DNA of 64,000 nucleotides from Arthrobacter gallicola (GTDB lineage: Bacteria > Actinomycetota > Actinomycetes > Actinomycetales > Micrococcaceae). The stretch spans positions 62,001 through 126,000 of the forward strand of contig NZ_JACSQD010000003.1 in assembly GCF_014836775.1 (NCBI RefSeq). The letters are read 5' to 3'. A program made the translations under genes and the position numbers. Below the pieces are notes generated by a model, which did no database searches, had not been told where the DNA came from, and saw only the letters and a program-made list of their open reading frames with translations. This document shows positions 1-8,857 of this stretch, piece by piece; the stretch's first letter is position 1; each line of letters begins with the position of its first letter.

Positions 1-126
1 ACGAGCGGAACGCAGGCGTGGAACGCATGGAACGAAGGCTCGGAACGCGGGCGCCGTGAAGCGCCGGAGCTGCCGGGGGGCTTCGGACACGTGACAGGGC
101 GGGGGCGCCGGCAGCAGGATTGGTTC

Positions 127-1269
127 ATGGATTTCCAGCCGCATCCAGTGCGCCAGAGCCCCGTCCCCCGCCACCTGGGAGAGGAGGGCACCGAGGGGTT
201 CCTCGCCGTCGCCCGGCTGGTGAACGAACGAAACCGCCGGTTCTGGGGCAATTCGGACTTTGAGGAATCCCCCGAGGCTCAGCTGGCGGTGATGCAGCCC
301 CGAAAAGCGGGCCGGAGGGTGATCCTGCTCCCGGAAGGACCGGACCCAGCTGGCGCAGCAGTGCTCATTGTTCCGCTCACGGATAACACCCATGCGGTGT
401 GGGTGGACGTGATGGTGGACCCGGCGGCCCGCGGTGCCGGGCTGGGCCGCAGCCTGCTCCGGGCCGCTGAAGAGTATGCCGCCGCACTGGGCCGCAGGGT
501 ACTGGATGGCGAAACGGAGCACCGGTTTGCCGGCCCCGGTGCGGGAGCGGACGCCAGCGGTGAAACGGGTGCTGAACCAGCCGGCGGAACCGGCGGCGAA
601 GTGCTTCGTCCGGCCACGGGGACGGGGCAGATCCCGGCAGACGCCCCGGCCCGGTTTGCCCGGGCTGCCGGGTTTGTGCTGGAGCAGGTGGAGCGGATCA
701 GCCTCCTCCCGCTGGCCGGCGGTACGGACTTCACCGCACAGCTGGCCCAGGCGGCGGCCGCGGCCGGGGACGGCTATGGACTGGAAACCTGGACCGGGCG
801 GTGCCCGGATGCTCTTGTCAGCGACTATGCGATTCTCAAACAGCGCATGAGCACCGATGCGCCCATGGGGGACCTGGAGTGGGAAGAGGAAGCGTGGGAC
901 GTGGCGCGCGTACGCGAAAGCGAGGCCACCCAGGCAGCGGCCGGAGTGGATCTGCTCTGCTGTGCGGTCCGGGACCTTTCCACCGGCGCCCTGGCAGGCC
1001 ACACCGTGCTCTGGGTGCAGCGGGAGCAGCCCGGGGCAGCCATGCAGGATGACACGCTGGTCCTCCGCCCGCACCGCGGGCACAGGCTTGGCATGCTGCT
1101 CAAGGCAGCCAACCTGCAGCGGCTGCAGCGGGAACGGCCGCAGGTTCGGCGTATCTACACCTGGAACGCCGAGGAGAACACGCACATGCTCCGTATTAAC
1201 GAAGCCCTGGGATTCCGCGCCACGGCCTGGGGCGGGCAGTGGCAGCGGCGCCTGGCTCCGGCGAACTGA
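127..1269 (+). CDS. tandem-GNAT N-acetyltransferase
   Basis: The protein has about 380 residues and two GNAT folds. The first carries an acetyl-CoA loop RGAGLG followed by a helix (about residues 110-130). The second carries RGHRLG, then a WNAEENTHMLRINEALGF stretch typical of the C-terminal half of GNAT enzymes. A Gly/Ala/Glu-rich insert separates them. GNATs move an acetyl group from acetyl-CoA to an amine; the substrate cannot be read here. Two-domain GNATs of this type are common in Actinobacteria, and mycothiol synthase MshD is one, but nothing specific supports that name. The start is taken at ATG 127; an in-frame GTG at 91 would add 12 residues. It is monocistronic and is followed by the rplJ leader region. 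Confidence 0.8.
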   Translation: MDFQPHPVRQSPVPRHLGEEGTEGFLAVARLVNERNRRFWGNSDFEESPEAQLAVMQPRKAGRRVILLPEGPDPAGAAVLIVPLTDNTHAVWVDVMVDPAARGAGLGRSLLRAAEEYAAALGRRVLDGETEHRFAGPGAGADASGETGAEPAGGTGGEVLRPATGTGQIPADAPARFARAAGFVLEQVERISLLPLAGGTDFTAQLAQAAAAAGDGYGLETWTGRCPDALVSDYAILKQRMSTDAPMGDLEWEEEAWDVARVRESEATQAAAGVDLLCCAVRDLSTGALAGHTVLWVQREQPGAAMQDDTLVLRPHRGHRLGMLLKAANLQRLQRERPQVRRIYTWNAEENTHMLRINEALGFRATAWGGQWQRRLAPAN

Positions 1270-1629
1270 GGCGAACTAACCGGAGAGCGCACTTGAGGGG
1301 AGCCTGGAACGCACGACGTTGGTGGATACCGCCGCGGACCAGGGGCTGCGCCGGCGATTTGGTCTCCGGGGGATTCTCCCCTAAGCTTGAACTACCAAAG
1401 ACCGTCGGTCGATGTGCATTCAATCCCACCGTTTGGCTGAACCATCAGTCTTCCACGTGTGGAACCCGGTTGGAGAATCATCCGAAAGTCCCTTTATTGG
1501 GCGGCCTGCGCAGGTGAACGAACTGAACTCCGGACCATGGTCCGTTGAGTAAAGCCCCGTGCATCTGCCCGGGGCGTTTTTTATGTTCGGGACCCGATCC
1601 ACCGGCACTATTTCCCCGGAAGGAGGGTT
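1270..1629 (+). promoter_or_regulatory. rplJL promoter/leader region (L10 leader)
   Basis: This 360-base gap precedes rplJ. A possible -35 TTGAAC lies at 1387-1392, but no convincing -10 was found. The distal part holds a terminator-like hairpin (listed separately) about 45 bases before the rplJ start, followed by a strong Shine-Dalgarno AGGAGGG at 1621-1627. rplJL leaders commonly bind L10(L12)4 for autoregulation. Assigning that role here rests on position and structure, not on a matched RNA consensus. Confidence 0.5.
1554..1582 (+). terminator. terminator/attenuator hairpin in the rplJ leader
   Basis: GCCCCG at 1554-1559 pairs with CGGGGC at 1570-1575 across a 10-base loop, and six T residues follow at 1577-1582. 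This is a short intrinsic-terminator shape placed just upstream of the rplJ ribosome binding site, so it may attenuate rplJL transcription. Confidence 0.6.
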
Positions 1630-2199
1630 ATGGCAACGCCAACAAAGGTGTCAGCAGTCGAAGAGATCGCCAATGATTTCAAGGAATCGACCGCTGCTGT
1701 CCTAACCGAATACCGCGGGCTCACCGTTGCACAGCTCAAGGAGCTGCGCCGTTCGCTCGGCCAGGACACCAAGTACTCGGTCGTCAAGAACACCCTGACG
1801 GGCATTGCAGCTAAGGAAGCCGGCATCGATGCATTCGATGGCCAGCTCTCCGGCCCCACTGCAATTGCCTTCATCAAGGGTGACGCAGTTGCGGCTGCAA
1901 AGAGCCTGACGGATTTTGCCAAGACCAACCCGCAGCTTGTCATCAAGACCGGTGTCTTCGAGGGCAACAACCTCGATGCAGCCGGTGTTGCTGCCCTTGC
2001 TGCGCTTGAATCCCGTGAGTTCCAGCTTGCACGTGTCGCCGGTGTCCTCAAGGCTCCGATGTCCATGCTGGCCCGCACGGCAGATGCACTGCGTATGAAG
2101 CTCGAAGAGGAGAGCGGCGCTCCCGCTGCTCCCGCTGCAGAAGAGGCCCCGGCCGCTGCAGAAGAAGCTCCTGCCGCAGAAGCAGCCACCGAAGAGTAG
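1630..2199 (+). CDS. rplJ: 50S ribosomal protein L10
   Basis: The protein has 189 residues. The N-terminus (MATPTKVSAVEEIANDFKES) and the motif YRGLTVAQLKELRRSL are typical of L10, which anchors the L7/L12 stalk on 23S rRNA. The C-terminus is an Ala/Glu-rich tail (about residues 165-189), longer than in E. coli L10 (165 residues) and common in Actinobacteria. AGGAGGG at 1621-1627 fixes the ATG start. rplL follows after 61 bases, so the two are almost certainly cotranscribed. Confidence 0.97.
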   Translation: MATPTKVSAVEEIANDFKESTAAVLTEYRGLTVAQLKELRRSLGQDTKYSVVKNTLTGIAAKEAGIDAFDGQLSGPTAIAFIKGDAVAAAKSLTDFAKTNPQLVIKTGVFEGNNLDAAGVAALAALESREFQLARVAGVLKAPMSMLARTADALRMKLEEESGAPAAPAAEEAPAAAEEAPAAEAATEE

Positions 2200-2260
2200 A
2201 ACCTCTTCTCATCCAATCTCCGGTGCCTGCGAGCACCAACTATAGGAAGGACGCCACATC

Positions 2261-2638
2261 ATGGCGAAGCTCACCAACGAAGAGCTCATTGAGGCTTTCA
2301 AGGAACTGTCCATCATCGAGCTCTCCGACTTCGTGAAGCTCTTCGAAGAGACGTTCGACGTCACCGCTGCTGCTGTTGCAGTTGCCGGTCCGGCTGGCGG
2401 CGGCGCTGCTGAAGCTGCAGAAGAGCAGAGCGAATTCGATGTTGTTCTCGAATCCGCTGGCGAAAAGAAGATCGCAGTGATCAAGGAAGTCCGCGCGCTG
2501 ACTTCCCTGGGCCTGAAGGAAGCCAAGGACCTGGTTGACAGTGCTCCGAAGGCCATCCTCGAAGGTGCCAACAAGGAGACCGCCGAAAAGGCAAAGGAAG
2601 CCCTCGAGGCTGCCGGCGCAACGGTTACCCTCAAGTAG
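2261..2638 (+). CDS. rplL: 50S ribosomal protein L7/L12
   Basis: The protein has 125 residues. It has the N-terminal dimerisation helix ([19 protein letters not shown]), an Ala/Gly-rich hinge (about 40-55) and the conserved C-terminal factor-binding domain ([25 protein letters not shown]). It forms the multi-copy stalk that recruits the translational GTPases. An AGGAAGGA-like Shine-Dalgarno precedes ATG 2261. It is the second gene of the rplJL operon and is closed by the strong terminator just downstream. Confidence 0.98.
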   Translation: MAKLTNEELIEAFKELSIIELSDFVKLFEETFDVTAAAVAVAGPAGGGAAEAAEEQSEFDVVLESAGEKKIAVIKEVRALTSLGLKEAKDLVDSAPKAILEGANKETAEKAKEALEAAGATVTLK

Positions 2639-2668
2639 CATTGCCTTGCGGCCCAGCCGCATTGCTTC

Positions 2669-2705
2669 AAAAGCCCCCGCCCCCGTTCAGGGAGCGGGGG
2701 CTTTT
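2669..2705. terminator. intrinsic terminator after rplL (likely bidirectional)
   Basis: A perfect 12-bp stem, AAAAGCCCCCGC (2669-2680) with GCGGGGGCTTTT (2694-2705), is symmetrical in its A and T ends. It can therefore stop rplJL from the left and the ybaK transcript from the right. Confidence 0.9.
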
Positions 2706-2766
2706 GCCGTGCCGGGAAGGTCTTGGGCGTCCAGCCTGCGCCGGTCACCCGTGGAGCAGCTGCGGC

Positions 2767-3252
2767 CTAGGGGAGCGGGTCGGTGATGTCGGCGACGCGC
2801 GCGTCCAGTGCGTCGAGCAGGGCGTCACCGTCCACGAAAAGGCTTGCCCCGTGCTCGCCGGCGCCCATTGACACCCGTTTGCCGCGGATGGCCGGCGCGG
2901 CAAAAACCGGCCAGCTGACGCTGCTGCCCAGCGGGGTGATCGTGCCCCGGGCATAACCCGTGGCTTCAAAGGCTTCCCCGGCCGGCGGCAGGGTGAGCTT
3001 GTTTGCCCCCGCTGCCGCCCGCAGCTTTGGCCAGGAAATCTGCGCATCGCCGGGGACCAGCACAAACAGGTACTCTCCGGCTTTCCGCCGGACCACCAAG
3101 GACTTTACGATCTCCCCAGGGCTGATGCCCAGGGCGGCAGCCGCTTCAGCCAGGGAGGATGCGTCCGGCCGGTCCACAATCCGGACGTCCAGGCCAAGCT
3201 CCCGGGCAGCAGCCTGCACCCGGTCACGTCCCCGGACGTGGTCAGCGTCCAC
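2767..3252 (-). CDS. YbaK/EbsC-family aminoacyl-tRNA deacylase
   Basis: The protein has 161 residues and matches the YbaK/ProX editing-domain family throughout. LGISPGEIVKSLVV carries the conserved lysine; the later segments VLVPGDAQISWPKL and GYARGTITPLG (the GxxxGxxxP signature) line the pocket. Family members hydrolyse misacylated tRNAs such as Cys- or Ala-tRNAPro in the cytoplasm. The start is GTG at 3252-3250. It overlaps the stop codon of the upstream thiolase (TAGTG arrangement), which implies translational coupling in a two-gene - strand operon. The exact substrate is not readable. Confidence 0.85.
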   Translation of the reverse strand: MDADHVRGRDRVQAAARELGLDVRIVDRPDASSLAEAAAALGISPGEIVKSLVVRRKAGEYLFVLVPGDAQISWPKLRAAAGANKLTLPPAGEAFEATGYARGTITPLGSSVSWPVFAAPAIRGKRVSMGAGEHGASLFVDGDALLDALDARVADITDPLP

Positions 3253-4472
3253 TAGCCGCGGTACAGCAGCAGGGCCTCACCCTGGCCGCCGCCTCCACAG
3301 AGCCCGACGGCGGCACGCCCCGAACCCCGCCGGTTGAGTTCGTGCGCCGCGTGGAGCGCCAGCCGGGCCCCCGAGGCTCCGATCGGGTGGCCCAGGGCAA
3401 TGGCACCGCCGTGGATGTTGCAGTCGGCCAGGTCCACGCCGAGCTCCTGCAGCGACTGCACGGCAACGGAGCCAAAGGCCTCATTGATCTCCACAAAATC
3501 CAGGTCTCCGGCAGTCCAGCCGGCCCGTTTGAGTGCCTGCGCTATGGCATTGGCGGGCTGGGAATGCAGGCTGTTGTCCGGTCCTGCGACCTGCCCGGGC
3601 ATGCCCACCACCGCGAGGATCTCCAGTCCCTGTTCCTCGGCGAACGCGCGGGAGGTCAGCACGACGGCGGCGGCTCCGTCGGAGAGCGGGGAGGAGTTGC
3701 CGGCCGTGATCGTACCGTCCGCGGCGAACGCCGGACGCAGGCCGGCGAGTGTTTCCACGGTGGTGGCCGGGCGGATGCCCTCATCCGCGGTGAGCACCAG
3801 CGGATCGCCCTTGCGCTGCGGTACGCTCACCGGAGCAATTTCGACGTCGAAGATCCCCGCTGCTGCCGCGGCGGCGGCCCGTTGGTGCGAAGCCGCGGCG
3901 ACCTCGTCCTGGGCGCTGCGGCTGATACCCAGTGCGGTGTTGCCCCGTTCGGTGGAAACACCCATCGATTCGTTGTCGAAGGCATCGGTGAGGCCATCGT
4001 GGGCCACGGAGTCCAGCACCGGCATGGTGCCGTAGTTCCAGCCCTGCCGGGAGCCAGGCAGCACGTGCGGCCCGCGCGTCATGGATTCCTGGCCGCCGGC
4101 CACTGCCACGGTGGCTTCCCCGCTGCGGATAAGGCGTGCTGCATCGGTAATCGCGGCCAGGCCGGAGAGGCAGACCTTGTTGATGGTCACCGTTGGCACG
4201 TCCCAGCCCAGCCCGGCCTTGATGGCCGCCTGCCGCGCCGAGTTCTGCCCGCAGCCGGCCTGGACAACGTGGCCCATGATCAAGGTGTCCACCTGGGACG
4301 GATCAACACCGGAGCGCTCCAGTGCGCCGGCGATGGCGAAGGCACCCAGCTCGACGGCGGTGAACGGGGCGAGCTGGCCGTTCAGCCGGCCCTGCGGTGT
4401 GCGGGCTCCGCCCACGATCACCACATCGGCGGCTTGGTTTGTTCCGGGTTCTGCAGGTGCGGAGGTGCTCAT
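3252..4472 (-). CDS. thiolase (acetyl-CoA C-acetyltransferase)
   Basis: The protein has 406 residues and the full thiolase signature set. These are the nucleophilic cysteine in NKVCLSGLAAITD (C101), GGQESMT, NEAFG, GGAIALGHPIGASG with the catalytic histidine, and a C-terminal LCGGGGQG with the second cysteine. It condenses or cleaves acyl-CoAs. The short length and motif set fit acetoacetyl-CoA thiolase rather than 3-oxoadipyl-CoA thiolase, which is encoded separately near 19.4 kb. It heads a - strand pair with the YbaK-like gene, diverging from rpoB across a 694-base gap. Confidence 0.9.
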   Translation of the reverse strand: MSTSAPAEPGTNQAADVVIVGGARTPQGRLNGQLAPFTAVELGAFAIAGALERSGVDPSQVDTLIMGHVVQAGCGQNSARQAAIKAGLGWDVPTVTINKVCLSGLAAITDAARLIRSGEATVAVAGGQESMTRGPHVLPGSRQGWNYGTMPVLDSVAHDGLTDAFDNESMGVSTERGNTALGISRSAQDEVAAASHQRAAAAAAAGIFDVEIAPVSVPQRKGDPLVLTADEGIRPATTVETLAGLRPAFAADGTITAGNSSPLSDGAAAVVLTSRAFAEEQGLEILAVVGMPGQVAGPDNSLHSQPANAIAQALKRAGWTAGDLDFVEINEAFGSVAVQSLQELGVDLADCNIHGGAIALGHPIGASGARLALHAAHELNRRGSGRAAVGLCGGGGQGEALLLYRG

Positions 4473-4678
4473 GCGGCCAGTCCACTCTCATCGAAGGGAA
4501 TCAGTTCCTAAAGGAAACAGCTGCCCCTAGGCTACCTTCGGAACGTGGCGCGGGACACACTCGGCGGATGCCCGCCCGGGAGGCCGTCCGGCGGCCCGCG
4601 CTCGCACCGCCGGGGCATCAGGTGGTTCAGCCTGGGGCGGGCCTGGCGGCGATACGGGGGAGGCGGTGCTCTGGAGGA

Positions 4679-4766
4679 ACAGCACAGGAACAATGCAGGC
4701 GCAGCACCGGAACATCACAGGGGCAGCACCGGAACATCGCAGGCGCAGCACAGGGAAATCGCGCAC
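4679..4766. repeat. 22-bp tandem repeat upstream of rpoB
   Basis: There are four consecutive 22-bp units, at 4679-4700, 4701-4722, 4723-4744 and a degenerate 4745-4766. The core of the two best copies is GCAGCACCGGAACATC. Twenty-two base pairs is close to two helical turns, so each copy would present the same face of the DNA. The repeat ends about 130 bases before the candidate rpoB -35. The function is unknown. Confidence 0.75.
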
Positions 4767-4898
4767 TCGCGGCGGACTTGGGGTACGCTTATTCCTAGCC
4801 AGCCTCAAATCGGTACGCTGGCACCGCGCCCGTAGCTCCCCGACAGGAAGCCGCAGCCAGAAACCTCAGGGTTCGCAGCTGCTGGATCCGGGGTAGAG

Positions 4899-4928
4899 CT
4901 GGCAGGGGTTTCGATTACCGGGTAGACT
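4899..4928 (+). promoter_or_regulatory. candidate rpoB promoter
   Basis: A CTGGCA (-35-like, 4899-4904) lies 18 bases before TAGACT (4923-4928). The -10 hexamer recurs upstream of rpsL, tuf and secY in this window. A similar TAGAGC lies at 4894-4899, so two start sites are possible. Confidence 0.45.
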
Positions 4929-5166
4929 TCTGTGTCCCCAATGCCATATAGTAGATATTTGCTTCCCTCTCTTAACCTTCAGCCTTCATATAGCGGTGGG
5001 CTGTGTCACGGGCCAGGCGGCGTCCGGATCGTTCAAATGCAGTGTCAGCTGCACAGTTTTGAACCGTCTCGGCGCGCTGTGCACCCGGGAGGACGCACGC
5101 GGACCAGGTCCGTCAGTGCAGAGGGGGAGCGTGAAACACGCCTGAAGGTCTGTGGAAGGATCCCTC

Positions 5167-8100
5167 TTGGTCGCCTCGAGCACCTCTAATAATGCAACCG
5201 CTACCAATCCGGAGAACGCAGCGTCCCGGATTTCATTCGCAAAGATTCACGAACCGCTGGATGTTCCCAATCTTCTTGCCCTGCAGACGGACAGCTTTGA
5301 CTGGCTCGTCGGCAACGAACGCTGGAAAGAACGCGTAAGGAAGGCGCAGGAAGCGGGCGAGGCAGGTTTCGCCACCACCTCCGGCCTCTCCGACATCTTC
5401 GAAGAGATCTCCCCGATCGAAGACTTCCAGGGCACCATGTCCCTGAGCTTCTCCGAACCGGAATTCGCCGACCCGAAGTACACCATGGCCGAGTGCAAGG
5501 ACCGGGACGCAACGTACTCGGCTCCGCTGTACGTCAAGGCCGAGTTCATGAACAACAACACGGGTGAAATCAAGCAGCAGACCGTGTTCATGGGCGACTT
5601 CCCGCTGATGACCGACAAGGGCACCTTTGTCATCAACGGCACCGAGCGCGTCGTCGTCTCCCAGCTGGTCCGTTCCCCGGGCGCCTACTTTGAGCGCACG
5701 GCCGACAAGACCAGTGACAAAGACATTTACACCGCGAAGATCATCCCTTCCCGCGGTGCCTGGTTCGAACTCGAAATCGACAAGCGCGACCAGGTTGGCG
5801 TTCGCCTGGACCGCAAGCGCAAGCAGTCCGTGACCATCCTGCTGAAGGCACTGGGCTGGACCGAAGGCCAGATCCTGGAAACCTTCGGCGAATACGATTC
5901 GATCCGCGCCACCCTGGAGAAGGACCCCACGGAGACCCAGGAAGATGCCCTGCTGGACATCTACCGCAAGCTCCGTCCGGGAGAGCCGCCCACGGTCGAG
6001 GCAGCAAAGACCCTGCTGGAGAACCTGTACTTCAACCCGAAGCGCTACGATCTGGCCAAGGTTGGCCGCTACAAGATCAACCGCAAGCTCGGCGTCGAGA
6101 AGGCCATCGGTGATCCGGACGCATCGGTCCTGAACATTGACGACATCGTCGCCATGATCAAGTTCCTGGTTGCCCTGCACGCCGGCGAGAAGACCGTCCC
6201 GGGCAAGCGCAACGGTGAAGACGTGGACATCCGCGTTGAGGTCGATGACATCGACCACTTCGGCAACCGCCGCATCCGCGCCGTCGGCGAACTGATTGAA
6301 AACCAGATCCGCACCGGTCTTTCCCGCATGGAGCGCGTTGTCCGCGAACGGATGACCACCCAGGACGTCGAGGCAATCACGCCGCAGACCCTGATCAACA
6401 TCCGTCCGGTCGTTGCTGCGATCAAGGAGTTCTTCGGAACCTCCCAGCTCTCGCAGTTCATGGACCAGAACAACCCGCTGGCCGGCCTGACCCACAAGCG
6501 CCGCCTTTCCGCGCTTGGCCCGGGTGGTCTGTCCCGTGACCGCGCAGGCATGGAAGTCCGAGACGTCCACCCCTCGCACTACGGCCGTATGTGCCCCATC
6601 GAAACCCCTGAAGGCCCGAACATCGGCCTGATCGGTTCGCTGGCGTCCTACGCCCGGATCAACGCCTTCGGCTTCATCGAGACCCCGTACCGCAAGGTAG
6701 TGGACGGCGTCGTCACCGACCAGGTTGATTACCTGACCGCCGATGACGAAGTTGAGCGCACGATCGCACAGGCAAACGCCCCGCTGCGTGCCGACAACCA
6801 CTTCGAAGAGGACCTGGTCCTCGTCCGTGCCCGCGGCGGATCCGGCGAGCCCGTGCTCGTGGAGCCCACCGAGGTGGAGTACATGGACGTTTCCCCGCGC
6901 CAGATGGTGTCGGTGGCAACCGCCCTGATTCCGTTCCTCGAGCATGACGATGCCAACCGTGCCCTCATGGGTGCGAACATGCAGCGCCAGGCTGTGCCGC
7001 TGCTCCGTTCCGAGCGTCCCGTGGTGGGCACCGGCATGGAGAAGTACGCAGCCATCGACGCCGGTGACTCCGTCACCGCCGCCAAGGCCGGCGTCGTCAC
7101 CGAGGTGTCCGCTGACCTCGTCACCGTCATGAACGACGACGGCACCGAGACCAGCTACCCGATCATGAAGTTCGCGCGCTCCAACCAGGGCAACGCCTAC
7201 AACCAGCGCGTAATCGTCTCCGAAGGCACCCGCGTTGAGGTCAACGACGTCATCGCCGACGGTCCCTCCACGGACCAGGGCGAACTGGCACTGGGCAAGA
7301 ACCTGCTCGTTGCGTTCATGTCCTGGGAAGGCCACAACTACGAGGATGCGATCATCCTCTCGCAGCGCATGGTCTCCGACGATGTCCTGACCTCGATCCA
7401 CATCGAGGAGCACGAAGTTGATGCCCGCGACACCAAGCTTGGTGCTGAGGAAATCACGCGTGACATCCCGAACGTGTCCGAGGAAGTGCTCTCGCAGCTC
7501 GACGAGCGCGGCATCATCCACATCGGTGCTGAGGTTGAAGCAGGAGACATCCTGGTTGGCCGCGTGACGCCGAAGGGCGAAACGGAACTGACCCCCGAAG
7601 AGCGCCTGCTGCGCGCCATCTTCGGTGAGAAGAGCCGCGAAGTCCGCGACACCTCCCTGAAGGTTCCCCACGGCGAGTCCGGAACCGTCATCGGCGTGCG
7701 CATCTTCGACCGCGACAACGACGACGAGCTGCCCCCGGGCGTCAACCAGCTGGTGCGCGTCTACGTTGCCCACAAGCGCAAGATCACGGACGGCGACAAG
7801 CTGGCCGGCCGCCACGGCAACAAGGGCGTTATCTCCAAGATCCTGCCGATCGAGGATATGCCGTTCCTGGAAGACGGCACCCCCGTCGACATCGTCCTGA
7901 ACCCGCTGGGTGTTCCGGGCCGAATGAACGTCGGACAGGTCCTGGAAATCCACCTGGGCTGGGCTGCCAAGCAGGGCTGGAAGATCGAAGGCGAGCCGGA
8001 GTGGGTCAAGGACCTGCCCGCACTGCCGCGTGAATCCGGTCCCACCACCGTTGCCACTCCGGTGTTCGACGGCGCCAGCGAGGACGAGATCACCAACCTC

Positions 8101-8667
8101 CTGGATTCCACGAACGTCACCCGGGACGGCAACCGCCTGATCGGCGCCTCCGGAAAGGCCCGTCTGTTCGACGGCCGCTCCGGCCAGCCGTTCCCGGATC
8201 CGATCTCCGTTGGCTACATGTACATCCTGAAGCTGCACCACCTTGTCGATGACAAGATCCACGCACGCTCCACGGGTCCGTACTCCATGATCACGCAGCA
8301 GCCGCTGGGTGGTAAGGCACAGTTCGGCGGCCAGCGCTTCGGTGAAATGGAAGTCTGGGCCCTGGAAGCCTACGGTGCCGCGTACACCCTGCAGGAACTG
8401 CTCACCATCAAGTCCGATGACATCCACGGCCGCGTCAAGGTCTACGAAGCCATCGTGAAGGGTGAGAACATCCCGGAGCCCGGCGTTCCGGAATCGTTCA
8501 AGGTGCTCATCAAGGAAATGCAGTCGCTTTGCCTGAACGTGGAAGTCCTTTCCACCGAAGGCAACACGATTGAAATGCGTGACTCGGATGAAGAAGTCTT
8601 CCGGGCCGCGGAAGAGCTGGGTATTGATCTGTCCCGCGCAGAGCCGAGCTCAGTAGAAGAGGTTTAG
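5167..8667 (+). CDS. rpoB: DNA-directed RNA polymerase subunit beta
   Basis: The protein has 1166 residues and is the beta subunit of RNA polymerase. The rifampicin-binding region ([14 protein letters not shown] followed by [20 protein letters not shown], about residues 424-455) is present with the residues typical of rifampicin-sensitive enzymes. The downstream KxxGRHGNKG and [20 protein letters not shown] blocks are intact. TTG at 5167 is preferred as the start because GGAAGGA (5154-5160) sits six bases upstream; a GTG at 5152 would lie inside or ahead of that site. It is followed by rpoC after 190 bases. Confidence 0.97.
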   Translation: MVASSTSNNATATNPENAASRISFAKIHEPLDVPNLLALQTDSFDWLVGNERWKERVRKAQEAGEAGFATTSGLSDIFEEISPIEDFQGTMSLSFSEPEFADPKYTMAECKDRDATYSAPLYVKAEFMNNNTGEIKQQTVFMGDFPLMTDKGTFVINGTERVVVSQLVRSPGAYFERTADKTSDKDIYTAKIIPSRGAWFELEIDKRDQVGVRLDRKRKQSVTILLKALGWTEGQILETFGEYDSIRATLEKDPTETQEDALLDIYRKLRPGEPPTVEAAKTLLENLYFNPKRYDLAKVGRYKINRKLGVEKAIGDPDASVLNIDDIVAMIKFLVALHAGEKTVPGKRNGEDVDIRVEVDDIDHFGNRRIRAVGELIENQIRTGLSRMERVVRERMTTQDVEAITPQTLINIRPVVAAIKEFFGTSQLSQFMDQNNPLAGLTHKRRLSALGPGGLSRDRAGMEVRDVHPSHYGRMCPIETPEGPNIGLIGSLASYARINAFGFIETPYRKVVDGVVTDQVDYLTADDEVERTIAQANAPLRADNHFEEDLVLVRARGGSGEPVLVEPTEVEYMDVSPRQMVSVATALIPFLEHDDANRALMGANMQRQAVPLLRSERPVVGTGMEKYAAIDAGDSVTAAKAGVVTEVSADLVTVMNDDGTETSYPIMKFARSNQGNAYNQRVIVSEGTRVEVNDVIADGPSTDQGELALGKNLLVAFMSWEGHNYEDAIILSQRMVSDDVLTSIHIEEHEVDARDTKLGAEEITRDIPNVSEEVLSQLDERGIIHIGAEVEAGDILVGRVTPKGETELTPEERLLRAIFGEKSREVRDTSLKVPHGESGTVIGVRIFDRDNDDELPPGVNQLVRVYVAHKRKITDGDKLAGRHGNKGVISKILPIEDMPFLEDGTPVDIVLNPLGVPGRMNVGQVLEIHLGWAAKQGWKIEGEPEWVKDLPALPRESGPTTVATPVFDGASEDEITNLLDSTNVTRDGNRLIGASGKARLFDGRSGQPFPDPISVGYMYILKLHHLVDDKIHARSTGPYSMITQQPLGGKAQFGGQRFGEMEVWALEAYGAAYTLQELLTIKSDDIHGRVKVYEAIVKGENIPEPGVPESFKVLIKEMQSLCLNVEVLSTEGNTIEMRDSDEEVFRAAEELGIDLSRAEPSSVEEV

Positions 8668-8673
8668 TGGATT

Positions 8674-8701
8674 GGTCCTGGCTCCCCCGGGAACCAGGAC
8701 C
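8674..8701 (+). other. hairpin in the rpoB-rpoC spacer
   Basis: GGTCCTGG (8674-8681) pairs with CCAGGACC (8694-8701), and the TCCC/GGGA next to the loop can extend the stem. No T-run follows, so it is not a standard terminator. It may be an RNA processing or stability element between the two polymerase genes. Confidence 0.5.
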
Positions 8702-8857
8702 GGCCCCCAAAGGGCCTGGAGGAGGCGGCTTTAATATTCCTTGCGAGCTCTGCGAGCCAGGAATTTCGTTGCCGCCGATCCAGGCCCGGCGGGGCCACAC
8801 ACCTTCTTCCCGTACCCGAGACATTCAGATTTAGAGAACAAGAGAGAACAGGGACCC

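Larger units (their letters stand above)
4473..5166. promoter_or_regulatory. divergent thiolase/rpoB intergenic region
   Basis: This 694-base region has no convincing gene. From left to right it holds a 22-bp tandem repeat (4679-4766), a candidate rpoB promoter (4899-4928), and an rpoB leader of roughly 230 bases. The leader contains a hairpin at 5031-5064 (GTTCAAA-TGCAG pairing with CTGCA and TTTGAAC across a small bulge), a GGACC-A-GGTCC palindrome at 5101-5111, and a small GCGTG-AAA-CACGC hairpin at 5129-5141 just ahead of the ribosome binding site. Confidence 0.55.

Noticed and set aside
1-60. Repeated GGAACG at the window edge
   Set aside because: There are four copies with irregular spacing (7, 20, 29, 41). 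No consistent period or gene context is visible, and the region is truncated by the window.
3159-4511. 450-codon + strand frame opposite the thiolase
   Set aside because: The - strand frame has all thiolase motifs; the + strand product is repetitive Arg/Gly/His sequence with no family likeness.
4679-4766. CRISPR-like repeat array
   Set aside because: The 22-bp units are directly adjacent with no spacers, and no cas genes are near.
5233-8427. 1064-codon open frame antisense to rpoB
   Set aside because: It is a shadow of rpoB caused by high GC and strong codon bias. Its translation is low-complexity, rich in Val, Asp and His, and matches no family.
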